Positions 1-6,747 of a DNA stretch of 18,400 bases are shown here, piece after piece (the first letter of the stretch is position 1; each line of letters opens with the position of its first letter). Source of the stretch: an uncultured Clostridia bacterium (GTDB lineage Bacteria > Bacillota > Clostridia > Oscillospirales > CAG-272). The position numbers were made by a program, and so were the translations under genes. Below the pieces are notes generated by a model. That model was not told the origin of the DNA and ran no database searches. It saw only the letters and a program-made list of their open reading frames with translations. Where the stretch lies: contig CALCTA010000167.1 of the NCBI GenBank assembly GCA_937893945.1, forward strand, positions 1-18,400. Direction: 5' to 3'.

Positions 1-60
1 GCTCGAACCTATGACCCTCTGCTTGTAAGGCAGATGCTCTCCCAGCTGAGCTATGCTCCC
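1..60 (-). tRNA. tRNA-Val (anticodon UAC), partial at the window edge
   Basis: The reverse complement starts GGGAGCA (acceptor arm), followed by a D arm GCTC-AGCTGGGA-GAGC, an anticodon arm TCTGC-CTTACAA-GCAGA with anticodon TAC, and a TTCGAGC T-arm segment. The UAC anticodon reads valine GUN codons. The 5' end is at position 60. The 3' part (rest of the T arm and acceptor strand) lies outside the window. A strong minus-strand promoter sits just upstream. Confidence 0.95.
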
Positions 61-89
61 ATTTTTGCTTGTCTTGCGACAGCTTTATT

Positions 90-118
90 ATTATAGCACA
101 GTCATTTCGCTTTGTCAA
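90..118 (-). promoter_or_regulatory. Promoter of the tRNA-Val transcript, with A-tract UP element
   Basis: On the minus strand there is a perfect TTGACA (113-118), a 17-base spacer and a perfect TATAAT (90-95) preceded by TGC, an extended -10. The -10 lies about 30 bases before the tRNA 5' end. Immediately upstream of the -35 (about 119-147) the minus strand is almost pure A and T in phased A runs, which resembles the UP elements of stable-RNA promoters. The motifs are seen directly; the strength is inferred. Confidence 0.85.
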
Positions 119-183
119 TACCTTTTTTTATTTTTTTTAAAAATTTTCATCGCTCTATTTTTGCTTATAATTTCATTCAGCTA

Positions 184-212
184 TTGCTTTTTTTGTTGTT
201 TGGTGATATAAT
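184..212 (+). promoter_or_regulatory. Probable sigma-A promoter of the Nudix-GDPD-DUF1015 gene run
   Basis: TTGCTT (184-189), a 17-base spacer and TATAAT (207-212) with an extended TG at 204-205. It lies about 45 bases ahead of the first start codon and there is no other good candidate between the divergent tRNA promoter and that start. The divergent arrangement means the 61-258 gap holds two back-to-back promoters. Confidence 0.75.
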
Positions 213-258
213 ATAAGGTGATGTAATTTTTGATTTTACCGTATTTTGCGGAGGCTAT

Positions 259-852
259 ATGAAAGATTTTAAGCTTGAATTTTCCCTGCCGATCGAGGCG
301 CTCGAGGAAAAAAAGCTCTCCTCTACCTCTATATTTGACGGCAAGGTCCTTCACGTAAGACTTGACGAGATCACGCTCCCAAACGGCAAGGGCGCTATCC
401 GTGAATACTGCCACCACAACGGCGCGGTCTGCGTTATTCCGATCTGCGACAACGGCGACGTCCTCTGTGTAAGGCAATTTCGCTATCCCTTTGGCGAGCC
501 TCTTATTGAGATCCCCGCGGGCAAGCTTGACTCTCCCGACGAGAACCCCGACGATGCGGTCCGCAGAGAGCTTCGCGAGGAGACGGGAGCGGTCAGCTCT
601 AAGATAACATATCTCGGACAGTACTACGGCTCTCCTGCAATACTCGACGAGCGCATACACATGTATATGGCTGAGGAGCTTTCCTTCGGAGATACGGATT
701 TTGACGAGGACGAGTTTCTTGAGCCGCTCAGAATTCCGCTTGAGGCTCTCGTGCAGATGGTGCTTGAGGGCAAGATAAGAGACGGGAAAACTCAGATAGC
801 GGCGCTTCGCGCTTATATGATGCTTAAGCAAAGGCAGGATGCCGAATGCTGA
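259..852 (+). CDS. Nudix hydrolase, probable ADP-ribose pyrophosphatase
   Basis: A 197-residue protein of the NudF/ADP-ribose pyrophosphatase type, which hydrolyses ADP-ribose to AMP and ribose-5-phosphate in the cytoplasm. The Nudix box is at residues 88-110 (GKL..., then RELREETG). Its RE-x-EE-x-G core carries the Mg-binding glutamates, and there is one extra residue in the loop before the helix. The upstream segment VRQFRYP followed by E-IPAGKL is typical of ADP-ribose pyrophosphatases rather than of MutT. Length matches the family. The ATG at 259 is preceded by GGAGG at 250-254. It is the first gene of the plus-strand run and overlaps the next gene by 7 bases. Substrate is inferred from the family; the Nudix assignment itself is secure. 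Confidence 0.92.
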   Translation: MKDFKLEFSLPIEALEEKKLSSTSIFDGKVLHVRLDEITLPNGKGAIREYCHHNGAVCVIPICDNGDVLCVRQFRYPFGEPLIEIPAGKLDSPDENPDDAVRRELREETGAVSSKITYLGQYYGSPAILDERIHMYMAEELSFGDTDFDEDEFLEPLRIPLEALVQMVLEGKIRDGKTQIAALRAYMMLKQRQDAEC

Positions 853-1676
853 TATTTACAGTCATCCTTCTCGTCTTAGTCATTCTTGCGGTAAGCTATG
901 TTTTCATGGTAATGCCGAGAGTTACCGACGGAGCGGATATGGATCTGCAGAGCGCAGACTACGCGCACCGCGGACTTCACGGCGGCGCTCTGCCTGAGAA
1001 CTCACTCCCCGCATTCGTAGCGGCAAGAGACCTCGGCTATGGAATAGAGCTTGATCTGCGAATGTCTGCCGACGGCGAGATATTCGTATTCCACGATGAT
1101 TCTCTGCTCCGTATGTGCGGTGTGAACAAGAGCATATCGTCTATGAAGGCGGCAGAAGTTAAATCTCTCTTTCTTTTGGGAACAAACAACCGTATTCCCA
1201 CGCTCAAGGAAGTGCTTTCGCTTATTGACGGTCAGGTGCCTATCCTTATCGAGATAAAGCCCGACGTCAACACCCCCTCACTTTGCAAAAAGCTCTGTCT
1301 TATTATGGACGGCTACGGCGGCGCGTTCGCGGTAGAGTCCTGCGACCCTGCCGTGCTGATATTCTTCCGTAAATACCGTCCTCGCTACGCAAGGGGACAG
1401 CTTGTTGCGAAATTCACGAAAAAGGATGCCGCTAAGGACGCGAGGATACCGAACAACCGCTTTAAGCTGTTTGCTCTTACTCATCTTTTCACAAACGTGG
1501 CTACCCGTCCCGATTTTATAGCCATTGACGGAAGGCTCTTGCGCGAGCCCGCGTTTCTGCTCTCAACAAAGCTTTTCAAGCGCATTGGATTCGTTTGGAC
1601 GGTACGTACCAAGCGGCAGTACGAGCTTTGCAGAAATCAAGGATTGTACACTATATTTGAAAACATAAAACCCTAA
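846..1676 (+). CDS. Glycerophosphodiester phosphodiesterase family protein, membrane-anchored
   Basis: A 276-residue GDPD-family enzyme that would cleave glycerophosphodiesters to sn-glycerol-3-phosphate and an alcohol. Residues 1-23 are one hydrophobic segment, likely an N-terminal anchor or uncleaved signal that places the TIM-barrel domain outside the membrane. Catalytic motifs are present: HRG (His41, Arg42), EN at 51-52, E-x-D at 68-70, HDD at 83-85, and EIKP in the middle of the barrel. Length is normal for single-domain bacterial GDPDs. The start overlaps the end of the Nudix gene by 7 bases, which implies translational coupling. The exact substrate (teichoic acid, lipid head group) cannot be told from sequence. 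Confidence 0.92.
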   Translation: MLIFTVILLVLVILAVSYVFMVMPRVTDGADMDLQSADYAHRGLHGGALPENSLPAFVAARDLGYGIELDLRMSADGEIFVFHDDSLLRMCGVNKSISSMKAAEVKSLFLLGTNNRIPTLKEVLSLIDGQVPILIEIKPDVNTPSLCKKLCLIMDGYGGAFAVESCDPAVLIFFRKYRPRYARGQLVAKFTKKDAAKDARIPNNRFKLFALTHLFTNVATRPDFIAIDGRLLREPAFLLSTKLFKRIGFVWTVRTKRQYELCRNQGLYTIFENIKP

Positions 1677-1695
1677 AGTAAAGGAAAAATATATT

Positions 1696-2955
1696 ATGAA
1701 AAAAGCATTTACCGGTGCAGATATCCTGCTCCCCGATTTCAACAAGGTTTCGGCAGAAAAGTGGGCGGTCATCGCCTGCGACCAGTTCACGAGCGAGCCT
1801 CATTACTGGGAGAGTGCCGACAAGGTAGTTGGAGACGCGCCCTCTACGCTCAGAGTAATTCTCCCCGAGGTGTATCTCAATGAGACCGAGCAGCGTATTC
1901 CCGTTATCAACTCTACTATGGAGGTCTATCTTAAGGATATCCTCTGCGAGCATCCCGACTCTATGATATACGTCGAGAGAGTACAGTCGGACGGAAGCGT
2001 GCGCCGCGGAATAGTTATGGCAGTAGACCTTGAGTGCTACGATTTCAGAAAGGGCGCTGACTCGCTCATCCGCGCGACAGAGGCGACGGTTATCGAGCGT
2101 ATTCCACCGAGAGTAGCGATAAGACGCGACGCAAAGATAGAGCTTCCCCACGTTATGCTTCTGATAGACGACCCCGAGCGCACAGTTATCGAGCCTCTTT
2201 CGGCAGAAAACTGCCCTGCTGTTGCCTACGACACAGAGCTTATGCTTGGCGGCGGTCATATCACGGGAAGATTTCTTAGTGAGAGTGCAAAAGCATCGGT
2301 AGCATCCGCACTTGACGCGCTTATCACCCCCGAGGCTATGCAGAAGCGCTACAAAGACGCCTCTCTTTCTCCCCTGCTCTTCGCTGTAGGCGACGGAAAT
2401 CACTCTCTCGCTACCGCAAAGACTATATACGAGGAGCTTAAGGCTACTATCGGCGAGGAACAGGCATCCGAGCATCCCGCACGCTACGCCTTGATAGAGG
2501 TAGTCAATATTCACGACGATGCTCTCAAGTTTGAGCCTATATACAGAGTTGTGTTCGGAGTTGATCCTGACGATCTCATCTCGGAGCTGAAGGTGTATGC
2601 AGAAGCTCTCAACGGCTCGGCTGAGGCGCAGAGCCTTGAATATATAACCGCCAAAGAGAGCGGCAACATCAGCTTTTCTCACCCCGATAAGCAGTTGACC
2701 GTCGGCACGCTTCAGGACTTTATTGACGGCTATTTAAAGAATCACCCCGAAGCTGAGGTGGATTATATTCACGGTGAGAACTCTGTAAAGAGCCTTGTCT
2801 CAGACACCTCTGTCGGATTCATCTTCTCGGGAATGAGCAAATCCGAGCTTTTCAAGACCGTAATATACGACGGTGCGCTCCCTCGCAAGACCTTCTCTAT
2901 GGGACACGCGGAGGACAAGAGATACTATCTTGAGTGCCGAAGGATCACCAAATAA
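1696..2955 (+). CDS. DUF1015 family protein
   Basis: A 419-residue cytoplasmic protein of the DUF1015 (PF06245) family. The N-terminus (residues 1-60, with DILLP, VIACDQFTSEP and YW) is the typical family start. The most conserved block, VGDGNHSLATAK, is at residues 231-242 and corresponds to the family's DG-H/N-H motif. No membrane segment or signal is seen. Members are widespread in Clostridia, often near serine biosynthesis genes, but no ser gene is present here, so no function is assigned. AAAGGA lies 11 bases before the ATG. It is co-directional with the GDPD gene, 19 bases downstream, so probably in the same operon. Confidence 0.9.
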   Translation: MKKAFTGADILLPDFNKVSAEKWAVIACDQFTSEPHYWESADKVVGDAPSTLRVILPEVYLNETEQRIPVINSTMEVYLKDILCEHPDSMIYVERVQSDGSVRRGIVMAVDLECYDFRKGADSLIRATEATVIERIPPRVAIRRDAKIELPHVMLLIDDPERTVIEPLSAENCPAVAYDTELMLGGGHITGRFLSESAKASVASALDALITPEAMQKRYKDASLSPLLFAVGDGNHSLATAKTIYEELKATIGEEQASEHPARYALIEVVNIHDDALKFEPIYRVVFGVDPDDLISELKVYAEALNGSAEAQSLEYITAKESGNISFSHPDKQLTVGTLQDFIDGYLKNHPEAEVDYIHGENSVKSLVSDTSVGFIFSGMSKSELFKTVIYDGALPRKTFSMGHAEDKRYYLECRRITK

Positions 2956-2976
2956 ATCAAACATTGGAGAAGTGCT

Positions 2977-3534
2977 ATGAGTGATAATTGGGAAATACTT
3001 CGCGGAGAATGCGAGAGCTGTACGGGCTGCGAGCTTCATAAAACGCGTACTAACTGTGTTTTCGGAACAGGCAACGAGCAAGCCGACCTACTTTTTGTAG
3101 GAGAAGCGCCCGGAGACAACGAGGACAAGACGGGTATTCCTTTCGTGGGAAGAGCCGGCAAGCTTCTCGATCAATATCTTTATGCCGTTGATATTCCGCG
3201 AGAGAGCGTATATATAGCCAATATTCTCAAGTGCCGTCCGCCCAAGAACCGCGATCCTCTTCCCGCCGAGGAGGATGCTTGTATGGATTTCTTGCGTCGG
3301 CAGGTAAAGCTTATCAATCCAAAGATAATCGTCTGTCTTGGCAGAATATCCGCAATGCGACTTATCCGCCCCGACTACAAAATAACCAAGGAGCACGGCG
3401 AGTGGGTGCAAAAGGGCAACTTCCTTATCACCGCCGTTTATCACCCCGCCCTTCTCTTACGCGATCCAAGGCGTAAAGAAGAGATGCTTGAGGATATGAA
3501 AAAGATAAAGAAAAAGCTTGACGAATTAAACTAA
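2977..3534 (+). CDS. Family 4 (4Fe-4S) uracil-DNA glycosylase
   Basis: A 185-residue enzyme that removes uracil from DNA after cytosine deamination, starting base-excision repair. Family 4 hallmarks are all visible: iron-sulfur ligands C15 and C18 (CTGC), C86 and C102 separated by 15 residues, the active-site motif GEAPG at 42-46 followed by D47 and GIPFVGRAG, and the C-terminal HPALLLRDP loop that contacts DNA. Length is close to the roughly 190-200 residues of family 4 enzymes. GGAG is at 2966-2969, seven bases before the ATG at 2977. The gene follows the DUF1015 gene by 21 bases. Confidence 0.95.
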   Translation: MSDNWEILRGECESCTGCELHKTRTNCVFGTGNEQADLLFVGEAPGDNEDKTGIPFVGRAGKLLDQYLYAVDIPRESVYIANILKCRPPKNRDPLPAEEDACMDFLRRQVKLINPKIIVCLGRISAMRLIRPDYKITKEHGEWVQKGNFLITAVYHPALLLRDPRRKEEMLEDMKKIKKKLDELN

Positions 3535-3558
3535 GCTACTCAGAAAGGATATACAAAA

Positions 3559-4539
3559 ATGGATTTCTCCGCATTCCTCAACACAGTCATTACAATGTTC
3601 GTAATACTCATCGTCGGATTCGTGTTGGGAAAAACAAACGTAATAGACTCCACCGCTTCAAAAAAGCTCTCAAAGCTTATAGTAACCGTGGCTCAGCCTG
3701 CGCTTATTATAAATTCTATCATCAGCAGCCCTTATTCCCCCGCAAACCTCAAGCTCGCGGCTATCAGCCTGATCATCGCCTTCGCGATGCACTTTATCAT
3801 GGCACTGATCTCGTTTGTTGCGTGCTTGAAGCTCAAGGAAGCAAACGAGCGCAAGATAACCGAATTTGCTATGGTATTCGGCAATATCGGATTTCTCGGT
3901 ATTCCCGTCCTTGGCTCTCTCTTCCCCGAGAACGGAGCTTTCGTAGCGTCATTCTTCGTGGTAAGCTTTAATATCCTGCTTTGGATAATCGGTCTTGGAA
4001 TAATCGCGCGCGGTCGCGAGGATATCAAGATGAACGTCAAAAAGGTGCTGATAAACAAAGGAACTGTCCCAAGCCTTATCGGATTTGTTGTGTTCCTCAT
4101 TCCTGCGGTTTTCCCACAGTTTGCGCTCCCCGTTTTCGTTACTAAGAGCGTTTCTTATATCGCGTCTCTCTGCACACCCGTTTCTATGCTTATCATCGGC
4201 GCGCTTCTCGCTCCCCGCAGCATGAAAAATATTTTTGGCTCGGGAAAGGTATATTATCTATGTCTTTTCAAGCTTATAATTATCCCCCTTATCTTCTGCT
4301 TTACGCTCAAGCTTCTCGGATTTTCAGACTTCTGGGTGCTTTTCGTTACGGCAGTTTCCGCAATGCCCGCGGCAAGCTCAACGAGTATGTTCGCCGAGCT
4401 TTACGACACCGCTCCCGGATTTTCCGCGCAGGGCGTCGGCACATCTACCCTACTGTCTATCGGCACTATGCCGCTGATAATCTTTATTGCCAGCAAGGTA
4501 GTAGAGTGGGATATCGGACTTTTTAATATCCCGATATAA
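3559..4539 (+). CDS. AEC-family (auxin efflux carrier-type) permease
   Basis: A 326-residue polytopic membrane protein of the AEC superfamily. Bacterial members move organic acids or similar small anions. About ten hydrophobic helices can be read along the sequence, arranged as two groups around a central loop, with the usual N-terminal helix followed by GFVLGK and by SKLIVTVAQPALI. The conserved GNIGFLGIP block is present in helix 4, and AMPAASSTSMFAE towards the end matches the second repeat. Length is normal. AGAAAGGAT precedes the ATG. It is the last gene before the aro leader. The substrate is not predictable; placement next to the aro operon is suggestive but the two are separated by a promoter. 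Confidence 0.9.
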   Translation: MDFSAFLNTVITMFVILIVGFVLGKTNVIDSTASKKLSKLIVTVAQPALIINSIISSPYSPANLKLAAISLIIAFAMHFIMALISFVACLKLKEANERKITEFAMVFGNIGFLGIPVLGSLFPENGAFVASFFVVSFNILLWIIGLGIIARGREDIKMNVKKVLINKGTVPSLIGFVVFLIPAVFPQFALPVFVTKSVSYIASLCTPVSMLIIGALLAPRSMKNIFGSGKVYYLCLFKLIIIPLIFCFTLKLLGFSDFWVLFVTAVSAMPAASSTSMFAELYDTAPGFSAQGVGTSTLLSIGTMPLIIFIASKVVEWDIGLFNIPI

Positions 4540-4563
4540 ATTTTTATAAAAATTCATTTTTTT
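4511..4563 (+). terminator. Possible weak terminator after the AEC permease gene
   Basis: The end of the AEC frame can form ATATCGG (4511-4517) with CCGATAT (4531-4537). This is followed by an AT-only palindrome at 4539-4554 and a T7 run at 4557-4563. The stems are short or AT-only, so the element is plausible rather than convincing. It sits directly before the aro leader promoter. Confidence 0.35.
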
Positions 4564-4575
4564 GAGCAAAAAGCC

Positions 4576-4604
4576 TTGACAAAGAGACTTTCAAGTGCTA
4601 AAAT
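4576..4604 (+). promoter_or_regulatory. Strong sigma-A promoter of the aro leader and operon
   Basis: Perfect TTGACA (4576-4581), a 17-base spacer and TAAAAT (4599-4604) with an extended -10 TGC (4596-4598). Transcription would begin near 4611, leaving about 24 bases before the leader-peptide start codon. It is one of the best promoter matches in the window. Confidence 0.88.
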
Positions 4605-4634
4605 TACTTTATCAAGCTAAAGGAGACAGTAAAA

Positions 4635-4700
4635 ATGAGCCGTTACTTCGCTAACAATTTCTTTTACCTTTATTTTTATTACTATTGCGGTAATAACTGA
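4635..4700 (+). CDS. Phe/Tyr-rich leader peptide of an aro operon attenuator (21 aa)
   Basis: A 21-codon open frame starts with ATG at 4635 behind AAAGGAG (4619-4625, nine-base spacing) and ends with TGA at 4698-4700. Ten of 21 residues are aromatic: Tyr at 4, 11, 13, 15, 16 and 17, and Phe at 5, 9, 10 and 14. The run FFYLYFYYY occupies residues 9-17. There is no Trp. It lies between a strong promoter and an intrinsic terminator, ahead of DAHP synthase and an operon that contains both tyrA and pheA. This is the classic arrangement of a ribosome-stalling leader that senses charged tRNA-Phe and tRNA-Tyr. The other residues include four Asn. The peptide itself is not expected to have a function. 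The frame, codons and SD are seen; the regulatory role is inferred. Confidence 0.88.
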   Translation: MSRYFANNFFYLYFYYYCGNN

Positions 4701-4707
4701 TAAAGGT
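4666..4707 (+). promoter_or_regulatory. Leader hairpin overlapping the Phe/Tyr control codons (1:2 pause structure)
   Basis: ACCTTTAT (4666-4673) pairs with ATAAAGGT (4700-4707), and inside it TTATTAC (4676-4682) pairs with GTAATAA (4690-4696) around a seven-base loop. The upstream strand carries most of the Tyr/Phe codons and the downstream strand spans the leader stop codon. A ribosome stalled on the aromatic codons would prevent this hairpin, as in the 1:2 structure of amino-acid attenuators. Confidence 0.65.
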
Positions 4708-4745
4708 GTTTTGTTGCGAGCTTCGGAATTTTTGCCGATCTTCAG

Positions 4746-4769
4746 GGTTTAATTTATGTAATTAGAGCC
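4746..4769 (+). promoter_or_regulatory. Candidate antiterminator hairpin competing with the terminator
   Basis: GGTTTAATT (4746-4754) can pair with AATTAGAGCC (4760-4769), with two G-U pairs and one bulge, around a five-base loop. It captures AGCC, the first four bases of the terminator's upstream arm, so the two structures exclude each other. A second option is pairing of 4691-4704 with 4753-4764. Which of these acts as the antiterminator is not settled by eye. Confidence 0.4.
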
Positions 4770-4803
4770 TCTCGATGCCAAGCACCGAGAGGCTTTTTGT
4801 TTG
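4766..4803 (+). terminator. Intrinsic terminator (attenuator) of the aro leader
   Basis: A nine-base-pair perfect stem AGCCTCTCG (4766-4774) with CGAGAGGCT (4786-4794) is followed by the T-rich run TTTTTGTTT. Within the loop TGC and GCA can pair further around CAA. It lies between the leader peptide and the DAHP synthase start codon and after a strong promoter, so it would terminate most transcripts unless relieved. Confidence 0.88.
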
Positions 4804-4881
4804 GATCTGTATCATTCTATCTGCCCTCGGTGCTATCGTAAAGGTTCAACTTCCAAACAAAAAACAAAAGGAGAATTTATC

Positions 4882-5889
4882 ATGATCGCAGTACTCAAAC
4901 AAGGAACAAACGAAAAGCAGATACAGAGCCTTACCTCTTGGCTCAAAGCTCAAGGCTTGGACGTCCACATTTCAGAGGGCAGTCAGCACACAGTCATCGG
5001 ACTTATCGGCGATACGAGCAAGATAGACGCAGAGCTGCTTGAGAGCCTTGACATCGTTGACAGTGTCAAGCGCATAAGCGAGCCCTTCAAGAGCGCAAAC
5101 AGAAAGTTCCACCCTGATGACACAGTAATAAAGGTTGGGGATACCTCTGTCGGCGGCGATATCTTTACGCTTATAGCAGGTCCCTGCTCTGTTGAGAGCA
5201 TGGAGCAGGTAGGAGAGATAGCAAGATCGGTAAAGGCATCGGGAGCTACGATGCTTCGCGGAGGAGCATTCAAGCCTCGCACATCTCCCTACGATTTTCA
5301 AGGACTCAAGGCAGACGGCATTGAGATGCTGATAGAAGCAAAAAAGCAGACAGGACTTCCAATCGTTACTGAGATAATGAACGCCAATCATCTTCCTCTC
5401 TTTGATGAGGTTGACGTAATTCAGGTCGGCGCGAGAAATATGCAGAACTTCGAGCTTCTTAAGGAGCTTGGAAGAACTAAAAAGACTATCCTCTTAAAGA
5501 GAGGTCTCGCTAACACCCTTAAAGAGCTTCTTATGTCTGCCGAATACGTTATGGCAGGCGGAAATGAGAATATCATTCTTTGTGAAAGAGGTATCCGTAC
5601 ATTTGAGACCTACACTCGCAACACTCTTGATCTCTCTGCCGTTCCTATGCTTCAGGAGCTTACGCATCTTCCCGTAATTATAGACCCATCGCACGCCACG
5701 GGTGTTGCTAAGCTCGTAAAGCCGATGGCGATGGCGGCAGCCGCCTCGGGTGCTGACGGACTTATGATAGAGGTGCACAACGATCCCACTCACGCTCTCT
5801 GCGATGGCGCTCAGTCGCTCACACCCAAAGCTTTTGACGAGCTTGCACGCGCGGTGCGTCGCGTAGTTGAAGCCGTAAAGGAGATATAA
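4882..5889 (+). CDS. aroF: 3-deoxy-7-phosphoheptulonate (DAHP) synthase, type I-beta with N-terminal regulatory domain
   Basis: A 335-residue enzyme condensing phosphoenolpyruvate and erythrose-4-phosphate, the first step of the shikimate pathway. Residues 1-70 form a ferredoxin-like domain of the kind that mediates Tyr/Phe feedback inhibition in the Thermotoga enzyme. Catalytic core motifs follow: AGPCSVES (99-106), RGGAFKPRTSPY (126-137), GARNMQNFELL (183-193), KRGLANTLKE (206-215), DPSHATG (268-274) and IEVHNDP (296-302). Metal ligands are C102, H271, E297 and D308. The ATG at 4882 is chosen because AAAAGGAG (4866-4873) lies eight bases upstream. A longer in-frame TTG start at 4801 would begin inside the terminator's T run. 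It is the first gene after the attenuator and 2 bases ahead of tyrA. The symbol aroF/aroG is a matter of convention. Confidence 0.97.
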   Translation: MIAVLKQGTNEKQIQSLTSWLKAQGLDVHISEGSQHTVIGLIGDTSKIDAELLESLDIVDSVKRISEPFKSANRKFHPDDTVIKVGDTSVGGDIFTLIAGPCSVESMEQVGEIARSVKASGATMLRGGAFKPRTSPYDFQGLKADGIEMLIEAKKQTGLPIVTEIMNANHLPLFDEVDVIQVGARNMQNFELLKELGRTKKTILLKRGLANTLKELLMSAEYVMAGGNENIILCERGIRTFETYTRNTLDLSAVPMLQELTHLPVIIDPSHATGVAKLVKPMAMAAAASGADGLMIEVHNDPTHALCDGAQSLTPKAFDELARAVRRVVEAVKEI

Positions 5890-5891
5890 AA

Positions 5892-6722
5892 ATGACTGTT
5901 GGAATTTGCGGTCTCGGACTTATCGGCGGCTCTATGGCAAAGGCTTACAAGGAGTCGGGACACAGAGTTCTCGGATATGATCTGAATGAATCAACACTTG
6001 GCTACTGCTCTCTTGCCGGAATAACCGACGGCACACTCAACGAGAGTAGCATCCCCGAGTGCGATCTGATATTTATTGCTCTCTACCCTATCGCAGCGAT
6101 CAGATATCTTGAAGAGATCGCGCACCTTATTTCAAAGGATGCTACCGTCATAGATCTCTGCGGAACAAAGGCTAAAATATGCGAATGCGGCTTCTCTCTT
6201 GCGAAGAAGCACGGATTTAGATTCGTCGGCGGACACCCGATGGCAGGAACGCAGTATTCGGGCATAAAATACGCTCGTGCTTCACTTTTCAAGAACGCTC
6301 CTATGGTGTTAGTTCCACCTGCCTACGACGATATTGCTTTCCTTGACGGAATAAAACAGCTTCTTGCTCCCGCAGGATTTGGTAAATTCTCTATCACCAC
6401 CGCATCTGAGCACGACAGAATGATAGCCTTCACCTCTCAGCTTGCACACGTGGTGTCAAACGCCTACGTAAAATCCCCCACCGCGCAGAATCACAAGGGC
6501 TTCTCGGCGGGAAGCTACAAGGATCTCACGAGAGTGGCGTGGCTCAACGAAAATATGTGGACAGAGCTTTTCCTTGAAAACAAAGAGCCTCTGATCTACG
6601 AGCTTGACCACATCATCACTTCTCTCTCGGAATACAAAAACGCTATTGAAAAGGACGATGCCGACACTCTCCGTCAGCTTCTTAAGGACGGAAGAATGGC
6701 CAAGGAAAAGGTTGACGGCTAA
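5892..6722 (+). CDS. tyrA: Prephenate dehydrogenase
   Basis: A 276-residue NAD(P)-dependent enzyme converting prephenate to 4-hydroxyphenylpyruvate, the tyrosine branch. The Rossmann motif GLGLIGG is at 7-13, with Asp30 ending the second strand (LGYD), which suggests NAD+. GGHPMAG (113-119) carries the conserved catalytic-site His115. SQLAH (182-186) and SAGSYKDLTRVA (205-216) line the helical prephenate-binding domain. There is no C-terminal ACT domain, so feedback control probably rests on the DAHP synthase and on attenuation. AAGGAG (5878-5883), inside the end of the previous gene, serves the ATG at 5892, and only 2 bases separate the two frames. Confidence 0.96.
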   Translation: MTVGICGLGLIGGSMAKAYKESGHRVLGYDLNESTLGYCSLAGITDGTLNESSIPECDLIFIALYPIAAIRYLEEIAHLISKDATVIDLCGTKAKICECGFSLAKKHGFRFVGGHPMAGTQYSGIKYARASLFKNAPMVLVPPAYDDIAFLDGIKQLLAPAGFGKFSITTASEHDRMIAFTSQLAHVVSNAYVKSPTAQNHKGFSAGSYKDLTRVAWLNENMWTELFLENKEPLIYELDHIITSLSEYKNAIEKDDADTLRQLLKDGRMAKEKVDG

Positions 6723-6747
6723 AAAAGATATTAAGGACGGACAGAAT

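Noticed and set aside
1651..2682. Long minus-strand open frame of 343 codons
   Set aside because: It is antisense to the whole DUF1015 gene, has no recognisable domain, and is explained by the codon bias of the real gene. The same holds for the other long minus-strand frames such as 181-831, 7033-7836 and 16028-16960.
4611..4881. T-box riboswitch in the aro leader
   Set aside because: No T-box signature (the conserved TGG-ACC-GCG type block) or specifier-loop stem is seen. A short aromatic-rich frame with its own SD explains the leader better.
4801..4881. Longer DAHP synthase starting at TTG 4801
   Set aside because: The start would lie in the terminator T run without an SD. ATG 4882 has AAAAGGAG at ideal spacing and matches the family's N-terminus.
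6604..6747. N-terminal extension of AroB inside tyrA
   Set aside because: The sequence is tyrA read in another frame; AroB similarity begins at the ATG at 6748, which has an SD.
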